In this document: in pieces, positions 7,866 to 16,007 of the stretch
Layout of the letters: each line of letters starts with the position of its first letter
Numbering within the stretch: the stretch's first letter is position 1
Origin: Oscillospiraceae bacterium
GTDB taxonomy: Bacteria; Bacillota; Clostridia; Oscillospirales; CAG-272
Assembly: GCA_015064735.1 (NCBI GenBank)
Contig: SVRP01000009.1
Location: 1-64,000, forward strand
DNA length: 64,000 nt
Direction of reading: 5' to 3'
Made by a program: the position numbers and the translations under genes
The notes under the pieces: generated by a model
Told to the model about the DNA's origin: nothing
Database searches by the model: none
The model's input: only the letters and a program-made list of their open reading frames with translations

Positions 7866-9584
7866 CTATCGCTCTACGCAATAGAGCTTGGGCGTACAAT
7901 CCGTTACGGTATGATTTTCATCAAGAGACAGCTTAATCTTTAGCTGATATGACCAATCTATCAGTTTTTCAAAATCGAAAACGGTTTCGTTTGAGGTTCC
8001 CTCACACTCGCCGAAGAATTCATATGAGAAGCCGTTAAAGACAAAAACCTCAAAGCTCTTGATTCCCTCACCAACCATCTTTAGAACGTTAAAGGGACGT
8101 ACTCCGCCAAGATTAATAACTATCTCCCCGCTTTCGACATTCTTCTCAACGGTAGTCCGTTTTTTTCTTACAAGATTATATCCGACAAATCCGTAAACGT
8201 GCTTTTCAGGTTCGGGCATTTCTGCGGAATACAGACTGAACGAGCGAATAAGCGGCGCGGCAACCGAAGACGTTATTTTCAGGTATACTCGGTCGGTTTT
8301 AACGCTGTCAAATAATACAGCATATTTGTTACCGATTGATTCCCCTTTAGCCAGCACCCGTCTTTCTCCGTTTACTAAGGCTGAAATTTCAAAGCCGCGT
8401 ACTTTCTGACCAAGCTCTATCACCTCGGACAGAACCGCGCAGTTGACTTCTACTTCATGGTCAAAGGAAAGGACTATTTCAGGACACTTGTCGCTGTCAT
8501 CGGGAGAATAAAAGCTTTCCTTATTGCCGTCCGTAACCGTGTTGGCAGAACATTGTATATCTCTTTCACTGCTTGCGGTTACCGTTGCGTCCTTAGCGAG
8601 GTCATATTCAAAGGCTTTGTCAAGCAGTTTTCTGAATTCCATGGCAGCCGCCACATCGTTTTCGTGTATCAAGCCACGTCTGTCAGGCGGAAAGTTGAGA
8701 AGAAAATGACAGTTTTTGCCCACAGAATTAAACCAAAGATTTACGATGTTTGCGGGAGAACGCACCTCATCGTCTTCTTCCGCATCGTATCCCCACGCGG
8801 GTCTTATGGAGACGTCAACCTCAGCGGGAATGAAGCACTCACCATTCGGGTCGCCGGAATTAAGCTCGGCGCATATCTCGTTTTCCAGAGAAGAACGATT
8901 GACCGTTGCAAAGCACGGATCGCCCGCAAAGCCCTTTTCGTTACCGACCCAGCGAACGTCAACGTAAGGCGCAGCTTCGCGAGCGCCGAAAATAACCGCA
9001 TTGGGTTGATACTTGCGAACGATATTCGCCCATCGCTCCCAATCGCAGGACACGTCTTTCATGCCGTTTCCGTCCCACCAGCACTCGCATATTTCGCCAT
9101 AATTGCTCATAAGCTCGGTAAGCTGTTCGGCAAAATAATCGTTGTAAGCCTCGCTTCCAAAGGACGGAGCGGTCAGGTCCAACGGAGACAGGTATATACC
9201 TGCCTTTATACCAAATTCACGGCAAGCATCGGTAAATTCGCGAACGACATCCCCGTTTCCGTTCTTGTAGGGGGAATTTTTAATAGAATTTTCGGTAGTT
9301 TTCGTCGGCCACAGACAAAAGCCTTCGTGGTGCTTAGCAGTAATTATTGCCGATTTGAAGCCCGCTTCTTTAAACATGCGCGCCCACTGACGGCAATCAA
9401 GCTCAGTCGGATTAAAGAAGCGATATGCCTCCTTGTCTCGGCCATGGTCCGACACAAACGTATAAACACCGAGGTGAACGAACGCCGACATCTCTCGTTC
9501 ATACCAATCAAGCTGACGTGCCGTTGGTATCGCTTTCTCGGGGTAGAGTCCAAGAAGGCACGCTTTTTCCGTGATTGATTTCAT
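7866..9584 (-). CDS. Alpha-L-fucosidase, GH29
   Basis: This 572-residue exo-glycosidase would release L-fucose from non-reducing ends. The TIM barrel shows the GH29 hallmarks: ITAKHHEGFCLW (residues 81-92), GIYLSPLD (129-136) and ECWWDGNG (167-174), with Asp171 the likely retaining nucleophile. The C-terminal ~230 residues form beta-sandwich modules (F5/8-type-like part near 330-440). No signal peptide is present, so it acts inside the cell on imported oligosaccharides. The start follows ATGGAGGATTTTAAGT. It lies between the DMT transporter and the GH141-like gene in one direction, indicating an import-and-cleave operon. Confidence 0.92.
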   Translation of the reverse strand: MKSITEKACLLGLYPEKAIPTARQLDWYEREMSAFVHLGVYTFVSDHGRDKEAYRFFNPTELDCRQWARMFKEAGFKSAIITAKHHEGFCLWPTKTTENSIKNSPYKNGNGDVVREFTDACREFGIKAGIYLSPLDLTAPSFGSEAYNDYFAEQLTELMSNYGEICECWWDGNGMKDVSCDWERWANIVRKYQPNAVIFGAREAAPYVDVRWVGNEKGFAGDPCFATVNRSSLENEICAELNSGDPNGECFIPAEVDVSIRPAWGYDAEEDDEVRSPANIVNLWFNSVGKNCHFLLNFPPDRRGLIHENDVAAAMEFRKLLDKAFEYDLAKDATVTASSERDIQCSANTVTDGNKESFYSPDDSDKCPEIVLSFDHEVEVNCAVLSEVIELGQKVRGFEISALVNGERRVLAKGESIGNKYAVLFDSVKTDRVYLKITSSVAAPLIRSFSLYSAEMPEPEKHVYGFVGYNLVRKKRTTVEKNVESGEIVINLGGVRPFNVLKMVGEGIKSFEVFVFNGFSYEFFGECEGTSNETVFDFEKLIDWSYQLKIKLSLDENHTVTDCTPKLYCVER

Positions 9585-9661
9585 ACTTAAAATCCTCCAT
9601 ATTATTAAATTTATAAGATTATGGGAATTACCATATTCTTTTCATTCGAGCATTTGGCTAC

Positions 9662-10573
9662 TTATATTATCAAGGCTACACAAGCAACCGCAACCGCGAT
9701 ATAGGCAAACACGCCTAACCGTTCCCTGAATATCAGAGATCCAACCAATCCTACGATTATTCCCAGAGCCGATGATATAGGTGAATAAATAGACACATCC
9801 ATACGCGCGACGATCAATACGCTTACCAGCGACGATATGTTTGAGCATACGGTATTTCCGCCAATTGAGATAAGACGCTTTGGACGCAATAATTCAACGG
9901 ATGCTCTGAATTCTCCTCTCTTACGCAAGCATACCGCCGCGAAAACTATCAAGGCGGCAATCAGTAAAATTACGTTGGTAAAAAAGAAAAAGGAATTTTC
10001 GTCAGTTACTTCTTTCGAGATTGAAAAAGCTTTAAGCACCACTGTATTCAGACATCCGCAGGCAGTAATAACGGCTATTATCACCGCCAATGAAAAAATA
10101 TTTCCTTTTTTTCTTTCTGTGGGTGATGCAATGGCGGTCTCCTTATTTTTTTGGTCAAATAACACGCATACAATGGCAAAGACCATGATAACGAGTCGAA
10201 TCACGTTTAATACTTCTACCTTCTCGGAGAAAAATATCCACCCCACGGCGGCAGTACAAACCATACTGCAAGAGCTCGATACTACGTTCACGTTTGAAAT
10301 ACTTGCATATCTGTAGACAACGAAGCCCGCTATGATGGATACCGCGACTATCGCCGCGTATGCAATCGAATATAAGAGCGTAACGGTATTTACGTCTATT
10401 TTGAATCCTCCGGATATTGCGAAAAATAAGCATGCAACAAGGCTGTTTACAATAAGAACAAGCGAATATTTTGCTACGGAGTTTTCGCTTAACATATTAC
10501 TGCATAGCTTGGAAAAAACCTTTGATCCGATTCCGGTAGCCGCAATAATCAGAAACAATACGGGAATACTCAT
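9662..10573 (-). CDS. DMT superfamily (EamA-type) transporter
   Basis: This 303-residue membrane protein has about ten hydrophobic segments in two homologous halves, as in EamA/DMT permeases. Each half ends in a characteristic late helix: NVVSSSCSMVCTAAVGWIFF in the first and YSPISSALGIIVGLVGSLIF with RERLGVFAYIAVAV in the second. DMT members move amino acids, nucleotide sugars, sugars or drugs. Placed first in the operon before GH29 and GH141-like genes, it is the only transporter in the locus and may carry the deoxysugar or its conjugate, although some may instead be exporters. A near-consensus promoter lies at 10608-10636. Confidence 0.85.
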   Translation of the reverse strand: MSIPVLFLIIAATGIGSKVFSKLCSNMLSENSVAKYSLVLIVNSLVACLFFAISGGFKIDVNTVTLLYSIAYAAIVAVSIIAGFVVYRYASISNVNVVSSSCSMVCTAAVGWIFFSEKVEVLNVIRLVIMVFAIVCVLFDQKNKETAIASPTERKKGNIFSLAVIIAVITACGCLNTVVLKAFSISKEVTDENSFFFFTNVILLIAALIVFAAVCLRKRGEFRASVELLRPKRLISIGGNTVCSNISSLVSVLIVARMDVSIYSPISSALGIIVGLVGSLIFRERLGVFAYIAVAVACVALII

Positions 10574-10607
10574 TTTCTAATTCTAATCCTTTTCTGTCTT
10601 TTAAAAA

Positions 10608-10636
10608 ATTATATCAAACCCCCTTTACTATTACAA
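10608..10636 (-). promoter_or_regulatory. Promoter of transporter - GH29 - GH141-like operon
   Basis: On the minus strand TTGTAA (10636-10631) and TATAAT (10613-10608) are separated by 17 bp. It overlaps the divergent promoter of the AraC gene, so one bound regulator could affect both. Confidence 0.7.
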
Positions 10637-10653
10637 GTCATTTGTGATATAAT
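10624..10653 (+). promoter_or_regulatory. Promoter of AraC-type regulator
   Basis: The -10 box TATAAT (10648-10653) is preceded by TTTACT (10624-10629) at 18 bp. It is interleaved with the oppositely directed promoter at 10608-10636. Confidence 0.55.
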
Positions 10654-10685
10654 TAATGGACATATTTTAGCGAGGTTTTAAAATT

Positions 10686-11483
10686 ATGAAAAAAGAAGAT
10701 ATCATGAAGGACAAGGTTGATAAATTTTTATTTTCTTCAGTCAGGCACACAGACGTAGAATGTGTAACTCATATTCACGTAACCATGGAGATCGTTCTCG
10801 TTACGTCGGGAGAGCTTAACATGACAATAAACGGCAAAGAATATGTCATACCGGCGGGTTACGGCACATTTATACCACCGTTTGAACCTCATATGTTTCA
10901 CTCAAAAAAGGTTAACGAATGCCACGTTCTGATGTTTGCGGGCGAGATAGCCGATTATTTTTCAAATTTTACCCAAACCCATTTATTTACCAGACATATT
11001 TTCCCTATCTCCCATGCATCCCTTGATCTCGTAAACAGGATTTTGCCTAACGAAACAAACACAGTTGACTGGATAAGCGCAATTGCGGTAATTGCTCCTC
11101 TTTCTTATGATATTATTTGCGGCTGTGATTTTGAAGAAAGAAAATACCCCTTTGATGAAAACGCATATAGAATATTGGAATACGTCAACGAGAATTTTCG
11201 TGAGAATCTGACATTGGATACCGTTGCTCATGCCGTGGGTGTTCATCCCGTAACGGTTAGCAAAATATTCACAAGACACACAGGATACGGATTCTCCTAT
11301 TACCTGCAATATACCCGGTGCGCATATGCCGCAAAACTTATCAACGTAAAATCCATGACGCTTTCTGAGATCGTTTACGAATCGGGCTTTGGTTGTATTC
11401 GCAGCTTTAACCGAGCCTTCCTTAACGTGTACGGTATCACTCCTACTGAATATAAAAGGCAAATACTGCATATCCAAAATTGA
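10686..11483 (+). CDS. AraC family transcriptional regulator
   Basis: This 265-residue regulator has an N-terminal cupin ligand domain (IHVTMEIVLVTSGELNMTING, then PAGYGTFIPPFEPH) and a C-terminal AraC double helix-turn-helix (about 165-262). Recognition segments are HPVTVSKIFTRHTGYGFSYY and LSEIVYESGFGCIRSFNRAF, and it ends YGITPTEYKRQ. It is divergent from the transporter - GH29 - GH141-like operon with overlapping promoters, so it most likely controls that operon. The start is the ATG at 10686; an ATG at 10704 is possible because the ribosome binding site (GCGAGG) is weak. Confidence 0.9.
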   Translation: MKKEDIMKDKVDKFLFSSVRHTDVECVTHIHVTMEIVLVTSGELNMTINGKEYVIPAGYGTFIPPFEPHMFHSKKVNECHVLMFAGEIADYFSNFTQTHLFTRHIFPISHASLDLVNRILPNETNTVDWISAIAVIAPLSYDIICGCDFEERKYPFDENAYRILEYVNENFRENLTLDTVAHAVGVHPVTVSKIFTRHTGYGFSYYLQYTRCAYAAKLINVKSMTLSEIVYESGFGCIRSFNRAFLNVYGITPTEYKRQILHIQN

Positions 11484-11552
11484 CTCCTTGCAAAATCGAT
11501 CCTTATTTGCTGATTTTTCACTTTTTTGCTATTTATTTTTCTCTTTTTGCTA

Positions 11553-11558
11553 TATAAT
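11553..11558 (+). promoter_or_regulatory. Likely -10 box upstream of nagA
   Basis: TATAAT lies within TGCTATATAAT. No good -35 box is seen at normal spacing, which suggests an activated or extended -10 promoter. TATACT at 11623-11628 is an alternative. Confidence 0.4.
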
Positions 11559-11582
11559 CGCAAAGCTTAACTACGACACAAA

Positions 11583-11598
11583 AAGTTTATATAAACTT
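11583..11598. promoter_or_regulatory. 16-bp perfect palindrome upstream of nagA
   Basis: AAGTTTATATAAACTT is fully palindromic and lies 75 bp before the nagA start, downstream of the TATAAT box. Its place fits a repressor operator for the amino-sugar operon; the regulator is not in this window as far as I can tell. Confidence 0.4.
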
Positions 11599-11672
11599 CA
11601 CAAATTATTCACTAAGTTCTGCTATACTGACGCTTGTAGACATAGCCAAATATTTTAAAGGAGTTACATACT

Positions 11673-12824
11673 ATGGCATTAACGTACATAATCAACGGTA
11701 AAATAGTACTTCCCGACTCTGTCGTGCGCGGAAAGTTTCTCGCGTTTGACGACGACAGCGGAAAGATATGCGGCATCGTGGACGAGCTTCCCGACGGTGC
11801 AAAAACCATTGATGCGGCAGGCAATTACGTTGCGCCCGGTCTCGTTGATATTCACATCCACGGATATCTCGGAGAGGACACCTGCGACGCAAAGCCCGAA
11901 GGAATCAAGAAAATGGCTTACGGTGTAGCGCAGAACGGTGTTACCTCTTTTCTTCCCACTACTATGACAGTCTCCAAGGACGAGATAGTAGCAGCTCTTG
12001 ATGCTGTGCGCTCTCTCAAGGAAGAAAGCAAGAGCTGGGACGGCGCCGAGATAATCGGTGTTCACGCAGAGGGACCCTTTATCAATCCCTCAAAAAAGGG
12101 TGCTCAAGCTGAGGAAAACATCCTCGCTCCCGATGCGGATTTTATAATTGAAAATTCGGATATTATCACATCGGTTACGCTTGCTCCCGAAATGGACGAG
12201 GGTCATAAGTGCATAAAGAAGCTGGCGGCAGAGTCAAATATTCTCGTATCCATGGGACATACCGACGCAAAATTTGAGGAAGCCATGAGCGCGGCAAAGG
12301 ACGGTGTAAATCACGCGACCCACCTCTTTAACGCAATGTCAGCATTGGCGCACAGAAATCCCGGCGTTGTCGGCGCGGCGCTTGCATCCGATAACGTATC
12401 CGTTGAGGTAATTGCCGACACCTTCCATATAAATCCCGGTCTTTACTCCATAATTGCCAAGGTCAAGGGAGATAAGATGGTACTTATAACCGACTGTACC
12501 CGCGCGGGAGGCATGCCCGACGGAGAATACGATCTTGGCGGACAGCCCATATTCCTTAAGGGAATCGAGTGCCGACTTGCCGACGGTACCATTGCGGGAA
12601 GCGTTCTTAAGCTCAACTCTGCCGTAAAGAACGTTCTCGATCACACAGATCTTCCCGTATACGAGGTATTCAAAATGGCATCTCTCAACCCCGCAACCGC
12701 TATTCATTGCGACGATCGCATCGGTTCTCTTGATGCGGGCAAGGATGCGGATATCATTATTACCGACGAAAACATAAATATTATGAGAACTATCAAGAAA
12801 GGAAGAACAATTTATGAAGCTTAA
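11673..12824 (+). CDS. nagA: N-acetylglucosamine-6-phosphate deacetylase
   Basis: This 383-residue cytosolic amidohydrolase removes acetate from GlcNAc-6-phosphate, committing amino sugars to catabolism. It shows the metal motif VDIHIHGYLGEDTCD (about 58-72), the HAEGPFINPSKKGAQ block (about 131-145), the MGHTDAKFEEAM histidine region, HLFNAMSALAHRNPG (about 217-231) and LITDCTRAGGMPDGEY with the catalytic Asp. Length is normal. The start follows AAAGGAGTTACATACT. It overlaps the start of the ROK-like kinase by 11 bp, so the two form an operon. A palindrome at 11583-11598 may be its operator. Confidence 0.95.
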   Translation: MALTYIINGKIVLPDSVVRGKFLAFDDDSGKICGIVDELPDGAKTIDAAGNYVAPGLVDIHIHGYLGEDTCDAKPEGIKKMAYGVAQNGVTSFLPTTMTVSKDEIVAALDAVRSLKEESKSWDGAEIIGVHAEGPFINPSKKGAQAEENILAPDADFIIENSDIITSVTLAPEMDEGHKCIKKLAAESNILVSMGHTDAKFEEAMSAAKDGVNHATHLFNAMSALAHRNPGVVGAALASDNVSVEVIADTFHINPGLYSIIAKVKGDKMVLITDCTRAGGMPDGEYDLGGQPIFLKGIECRLADGTIAGSVLKLNSAVKNVLDHTDLPVYEVFKMASLNPATAIHCDDRIGSLDAGKDADIIITDENINIMRTIKKGRTIYEA

Positions 12825-14199
12825 GGTTAATGCGCCTCTCGATCCCGGCTTTATGCCCATGGCGGTCGTATTCCGCGATTTTGAAGCAGCCGTTGCGGCT
12901 GAGGGCGGTGAGAAGCTCACTATCGGACTTGAGAGAAACGACGGTCTCGTTTCGGTATTCACCGTTGACGTATTTAAGGACGGCACGGGACACGATGAGG
13001 AGAACCACGAGTTCGTTGAAAGAATCGTTAAGACTCTCCTTTGGGTCCGCGGCGGTTACAAAATAATTATCGCCGGCTCCAAGTTAATTGCGGACAGAAT
13101 AAAGGCCGATTACGCCAAGGACGGAATCCGCGCATTTGATAACGATTTTATGTCCGGTGTATACGAGGCTGATTTTGAGGTGGTTCACGTTCCCTTTGAG
13201 CAGGCTCCCGTTGCTAACGAGACCGCTGCTCCCGTTGGCCGTCATCTTGACGGATGCCGTATAGGCTTCGATGCAGGCGGAAGCGACCGAAAGGTAAGCG
13301 CGGTGGTAGAAGGTGAGGCTACGTATTCCGAGGAGGTAGTTTGGTTCCCCAAGCTTCAGAACGATCCCAAGTATCACTATGACGGAATCATGGAAGCAAT
13401 GAAAACGGCTGCTTCCAAGATGCCCAGAGTTGACGCTATCGGTGTTTCCACCGCGGGTGTTGTTATCGGCAACCGCATTATGACCTCTTCCCTTTTCCTT
13501 AAGGTAAAGAACGAAAATCCCGAAGCCTTCGAAAAGGTCGTTAAGAATATCTACACCGATATTGCGAAGGAGCTTGGAAATATCCCGATAGAGGTCGCTA
13601 ACGACGGAGACGTTACCGCTCTTGCGGGAGCTATGGATCTCGGCGACACCAACGTTCTCGGTGTTGCTATGGGAACAAGTGAAGCAGGTGGATACGTTGA
13701 CGGAAACGGAAACATTACGGGCTGGCTCAACGAGCTTGCATTCGTTCCCGCTGACTACAACAAGAACGCAATGGTTGACGAGTGGTCGGGCGATTACGGC
13801 TGCGGAGTTAAGTATTTCTCCCAGGATTCTGTAATCAAGCTTGCTCCCGCCGCAGGCATTGAGCTTGACGAGAGCGCATCTCCCGCAGAAAAGCTCAAGG
13901 TAGTTCAAGGTCTTATGGCAGAGGGCGACGAGCGCGCCGCAAAGATATACGAAACAATCGGAGCGTACTTCGGCTACGCTGTTGCTTACTACGCTATATT
14001 CTATGATATAAAGCACGTTCTCCTTATGGGTCGCGTATCCTCGGGTGAGGGCGGAAGCATTCTTCACAGAAACTCTCAGAAGGTCCTTGCAGAGGAGTTT
14101 CCCGAGCTTGCTAAGAAGATCACTATCCATCTTCCCGATGAGAGCAGCCGCCGCGTAGGTCAGTCTATCGCCGCAGCAAGTCTCCCTAACATCAAGTAA
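12814..14199 (+). CDS. ROK-like sugar kinase with N-terminal extension
   Basis: This 461-residue protein has a ROK/ASKHA-type ATP-binding start at CRIGFDAGGSDRKVSAVV (residues 148-165), GVSTAGVVIGN (about 211) and EVANDGDVTALAGAM (about 267), followed by VAMGTSEAGGYV. The first ~145 residues form an extra alpha/beta domain I do not recognise. The usual zinc-binding HxxxxxxCxCGxxGC motif of ROK kinases is not seen; a DYGCGVKYFSQ segment occupies a similar place. Translationally coupled to nagA, it is likely an amino-sugar kinase or sugar sensor for that pathway. AAGGAAGAACAATTT precedes the start. Confidence 0.75.
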   Translation: MKLKVNAPLDPGFMPMAVVFRDFEAAVAAEGGEKLTIGLERNDGLVSVFTVDVFKDGTGHDEENHEFVERIVKTLLWVRGGYKIIIAGSKLIADRIKADYAKDGIRAFDNDFMSGVYEADFEVVHVPFEQAPVANETAAPVGRHLDGCRIGFDAGGSDRKVSAVVEGEATYSEEVVWFPKLQNDPKYHYDGIMEAMKTAASKMPRVDAIGVSTAGVVIGNRIMTSSLFLKVKNENPEAFEKVVKNIYTDIAKELGNIPIEVANDGDVTALAGAMDLGDTNVLGVAMGTSEAGGYVDGNGNITGWLNELAFVPADYNKNAMVDEWSGDYGCGVKYFSQDSVIKLAPAAGIELDESASPAEKLKVVQGLMAEGDERAAKIYETIGAYFGYAVAYYAIFYDIKHVLLMGRVSSGEGGSILHRNSQKVLAEEFPELAKKITIHLPDESSRRVGQSIAAASLPNIK

Positions 14200-14221
14200 A
14201 TAAAAGGCTTAGATACAAACA

Positions 14222-14258
14222 GGCTGTCTCAAATCCACATTTGAGACAGCCCCTTTTT
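14222..14258. terminator. GGCTGTCTCAAAT-type hairpin terminator
   Basis: A perfect 13-bp stem (14222-14234 with 14239-14251) has a 4-base loop and a CCTTTTT tail on the plus strand. The T tract overlaps the stop codon of the convergent ECF gene. The same stem recurs at 31740, 57100 and, shortened, 55405. Confidence 0.85.
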
Positions 14259-14760
14259 ACATCTTTGTGAGTCCTGTTTTTTCGAAAATCTTAATAAGTA
14301 TAATTCCGACTGCGATACCCGCCGCGCCCTGAATTGCGTTTGCGGGAATATTTACGAGTGACGGTACGAAGCCGTAGAGAAAGCCCTCGAACACAAAATA
14401 ACCCATTACCATGGCGATTTCAGCCAACACCGCGCCTATCAGCTGCGACGGAAGTCTGCCTATCTTCTTATGCATAAGCTTGAAGCACACAAAGGCGATC
14501 AAAGCCATACAACCCTTTATAATAAAGGTTGCGGGAGCATATATAACGTATCCCGAGAACAGATCTGCAAGCGCAGAGCCAAGTCCTGCCGCAACGAAGC
14601 CGTATCCGGGAGCAAGTATCCAGCCCGCCAGAAGAACGATACAGTCGCCAAGGTTCAGATACCCCTTCATCGGGGACGGAATTTTAATAATCATGGTTGC
14701 AACACAAGCCAATGCCGCAATCAACGCTGTCATAACGATTTTTTTAGTTTTTGAATACAT
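14257..14760 (-). CDS. ECF transporter substrate-binding (S) component
   Basis: This 167-residue membrane protein has about five to six hydrophobic helices. It starts with the KTKKIVMTALIAALACVATM helix that usually docks to EcfT and then shows YLNLGDCIVLLAGWILAPGYG, a pattern of vitamin-type S components. Partner ATPases and EcfT are not in this window, as expected for group II ECF systems that share an energising module. It is divergent from a MocR-type regulator. Because MocR proteins such as PdxR use PLP as effector, vitamin B6 is a reasonable but unproven substrate. Confidence 0.85.
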   Translation of the reverse strand: MYSKTKKIVMTALIAALACVATMIIKIPSPMKGYLNLGDCIVLLAGWILAPGYGFVAAGLGSALADLFSGYVIYAPATFIIKGCMALIAFVCFKLMHKKIGRLPSQLIGAVLAEIAMVMGYFVFEGFLYGFVPSLVNIPANAIQGAAGIAVGIILIKIFEKTGLTKM

Positions 14761-14775
14761 TTTTCAAATACCGCC

Positions 14776-14804
14776 TTTACTTTCTGTGTTATATAGTATA
14801 TAAT
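14776..14804 (+). promoter_or_regulatory. Promoter of MocR-type regulator
   Basis: TTTACT (14776-14781) and TATAAT (14799-14804) are separated by 17 bp. The -10 box lies between the arms of the inverted repeat at 14788-14821. Confidence 0.6.
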
Positions 14805-14821
14805 ATATCTGACTATATAAC
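14788..14821. promoter_or_regulatory. Inverted repeat between ECF S-component and MocR genes
   Basis: GTTATATAGT (14788-14797) and ACTATATAAC (14812-14821) are perfect complements 14 bp apart and flank the regulator -10 box. A third TATATAAC lies near 14845. The layout fits an operator for autoregulation and control of the divergent transporter. Confidence 0.55.
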
Positions 14822-14854
14822 AATTACCAATTAAGGAGTATTTTATATAACCAG

Positions 14855-15943
14855 ATGAAATATATTATTGATACAAAAAAGCGTCCCGTTTATCTTCAGC
14901 TATACAGGCTTATAAGGGACGACATTATAAACGGACTCTATCCGCATAACACTAAGCTCCCCTCCAAACGAAATCTTGCCCAGGATTCGGGAGTAAGCAC
15001 CGTAACGGTGGAGCATGCCTATGCACTGCTCTGCGATGAGGGTTATGCCGAAGCAAGAGAACGGAGCGGATATATTGTTACCTTTCGAAGAAATGACGGA
15101 TTTGCGGTCTCGGCAAAACCGGCGCTCGCCTATCATGCGTCATATCAGTCTCGACACTCATATCCCGACTTTCCAATATCGGTTTTAAGCAAGACCATGA
15201 GGAAGGTATTAGCCGATCACGGCGATCTTCTTCTCGAAAAATCTCCGAATTCAGGGTGTACCGAGCTTCGGGAAGCCATTAAGCATTATCTTGCGCGAAA
15301 CCGCGGAATCTCGGTTGATACCCAACAAATAATTATTGGAGCAGGGTCTGAATATCTTTACGGTCTTATTGTGGAGCTTCTTGGAAGAAACAGTATTTTT
15401 GCCATCGAGTCCCCTTCCTATAAAAAAATTGAGCAGGTATACATGGCTACCGAGATAAAATATGAAGCTCTCCCCTTGACGCAATCCGGTATTGACAGTG
15501 ATGCCCTCTCAAAAACCTCAGCCCATATTCTTCACACGACTCCCTACCGAAGCTATCCAAGCGGTGTTACCGCAACAGCATCAAAGCGGCACGAGTACCT
15601 CCGCTGGGCAAGTGAAAATCAGCGTTATATTATTGAAGACGACTTTGAGTCCGAGTTTTCGGTATCAACAAAGCCTACGGAAACGCTCTTTGCCCTATCG
15701 GATAAGGACAACGTTATATATCTCAATACTTTTTCAAAGACGATCTCCCCGTCCTTGCGTATAGGCTATACTGTGCTGCCCAAGCATCTTGTTTCTGTTT
15801 ATGAAAAAAAGCTTGGCTTCTATTCCTGCACCGTACCTACATTTATGCAATACGTTCTTACAGAGCTTATAGACAACGGAGATTTTGAGCGGCATATCAA
15901 CCGTGTAAGAAGAAAAATAAGAAAAGAGCTGAATGATAAATAA
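14855..15943 (+). CDS. MocR/PdxR-type GntR regulator, C-terminally short
   Basis: This 362-residue regulator has a GntR winged helix at residues 1-75 (PVYLQLYRLIRDDIINGLYP, then LPSKRNLAQDSGVSTVTVEH) and a fold type I aminotransferase domain from about 95. The PLP lysine is in NTFSKTISPSLRIGY (about residues 290-304) and GAGSEYLYGL is the cofactor-phosphate region. Typical MocR proteins have 450-490 residues; this one stops right after RHINRVRRKIRKE, where the small C-terminal domain normally starts. A terminator follows at once, so I see no lost reading frame to rejoin. A GGAG site lies 16 bases before the ATG, unusually far. Divergent from the ECF S-component. Confidence 0.82.
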   Translation: MKYIIDTKKRPVYLQLYRLIRDDIINGLYPHNTKLPSKRNLAQDSGVSTVTVEHAYALLCDEGYAEARERSGYIVTFRRNDGFAVSAKPALAYHASYQSRHSYPDFPISVLSKTMRKVLADHGDLLLEKSPNSGCTELREAIKHYLARNRGISVDTQQIIIGAGSEYLYGLIVELLGRNSIFAIESPSYKKIEQVYMATEIKYEALPLTQSGIDSDALSKTSAHILHTTPYRSYPSGVTATASKRHEYLRWASENQRYIIEDDFESEFSVSTKPTETLFALSDKDNVIYLNTFSKTISPSLRIGYTVLPKHLVSVYEKKLGFYSCTVPTFMQYVLTELIDNGDFERHINRVRRKIRKELNDK

Positions 15944-15950
15944 CAAAAAA

Positions 15951-15998
15951 TGCTTGCACTGTGTGTTCTCCGTTAGGAGCATCACATCGTGCAAGCGC
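15951..15998. terminator. Bidirectional hairpin between mocR and mgsA
   Basis: GCTTGCAC (15952-15959) pairs with GTGCAAGC (15989-15996), with an inner CTCC-GTTA-GGAG hairpin and T-rich sequence beyond. It lies between two convergent genes. Confidence 0.65.
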
Positions 15999-16007
15999 TT
16001 TTCGTTT

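Noticed and set aside
8457..9578. Long open frame opposite the GH29 gene
   Set aside because: It is the antisense shadow of a gene with clear catalytic motifs; no ribosome binding site or recognisable domain.
13084..14130. Long open frame opposite the ROK-like gene
   Set aside because: Antisense shadow caused by codon bias; its translation has low complexity and no known motif.
15900..16007. Frameshift hiding the missing C-terminus of the MocR regulator
   Set aside because: No downstream frame continues the aminotransferase domain; a terminator hairpin and the convergent mgsA follow.
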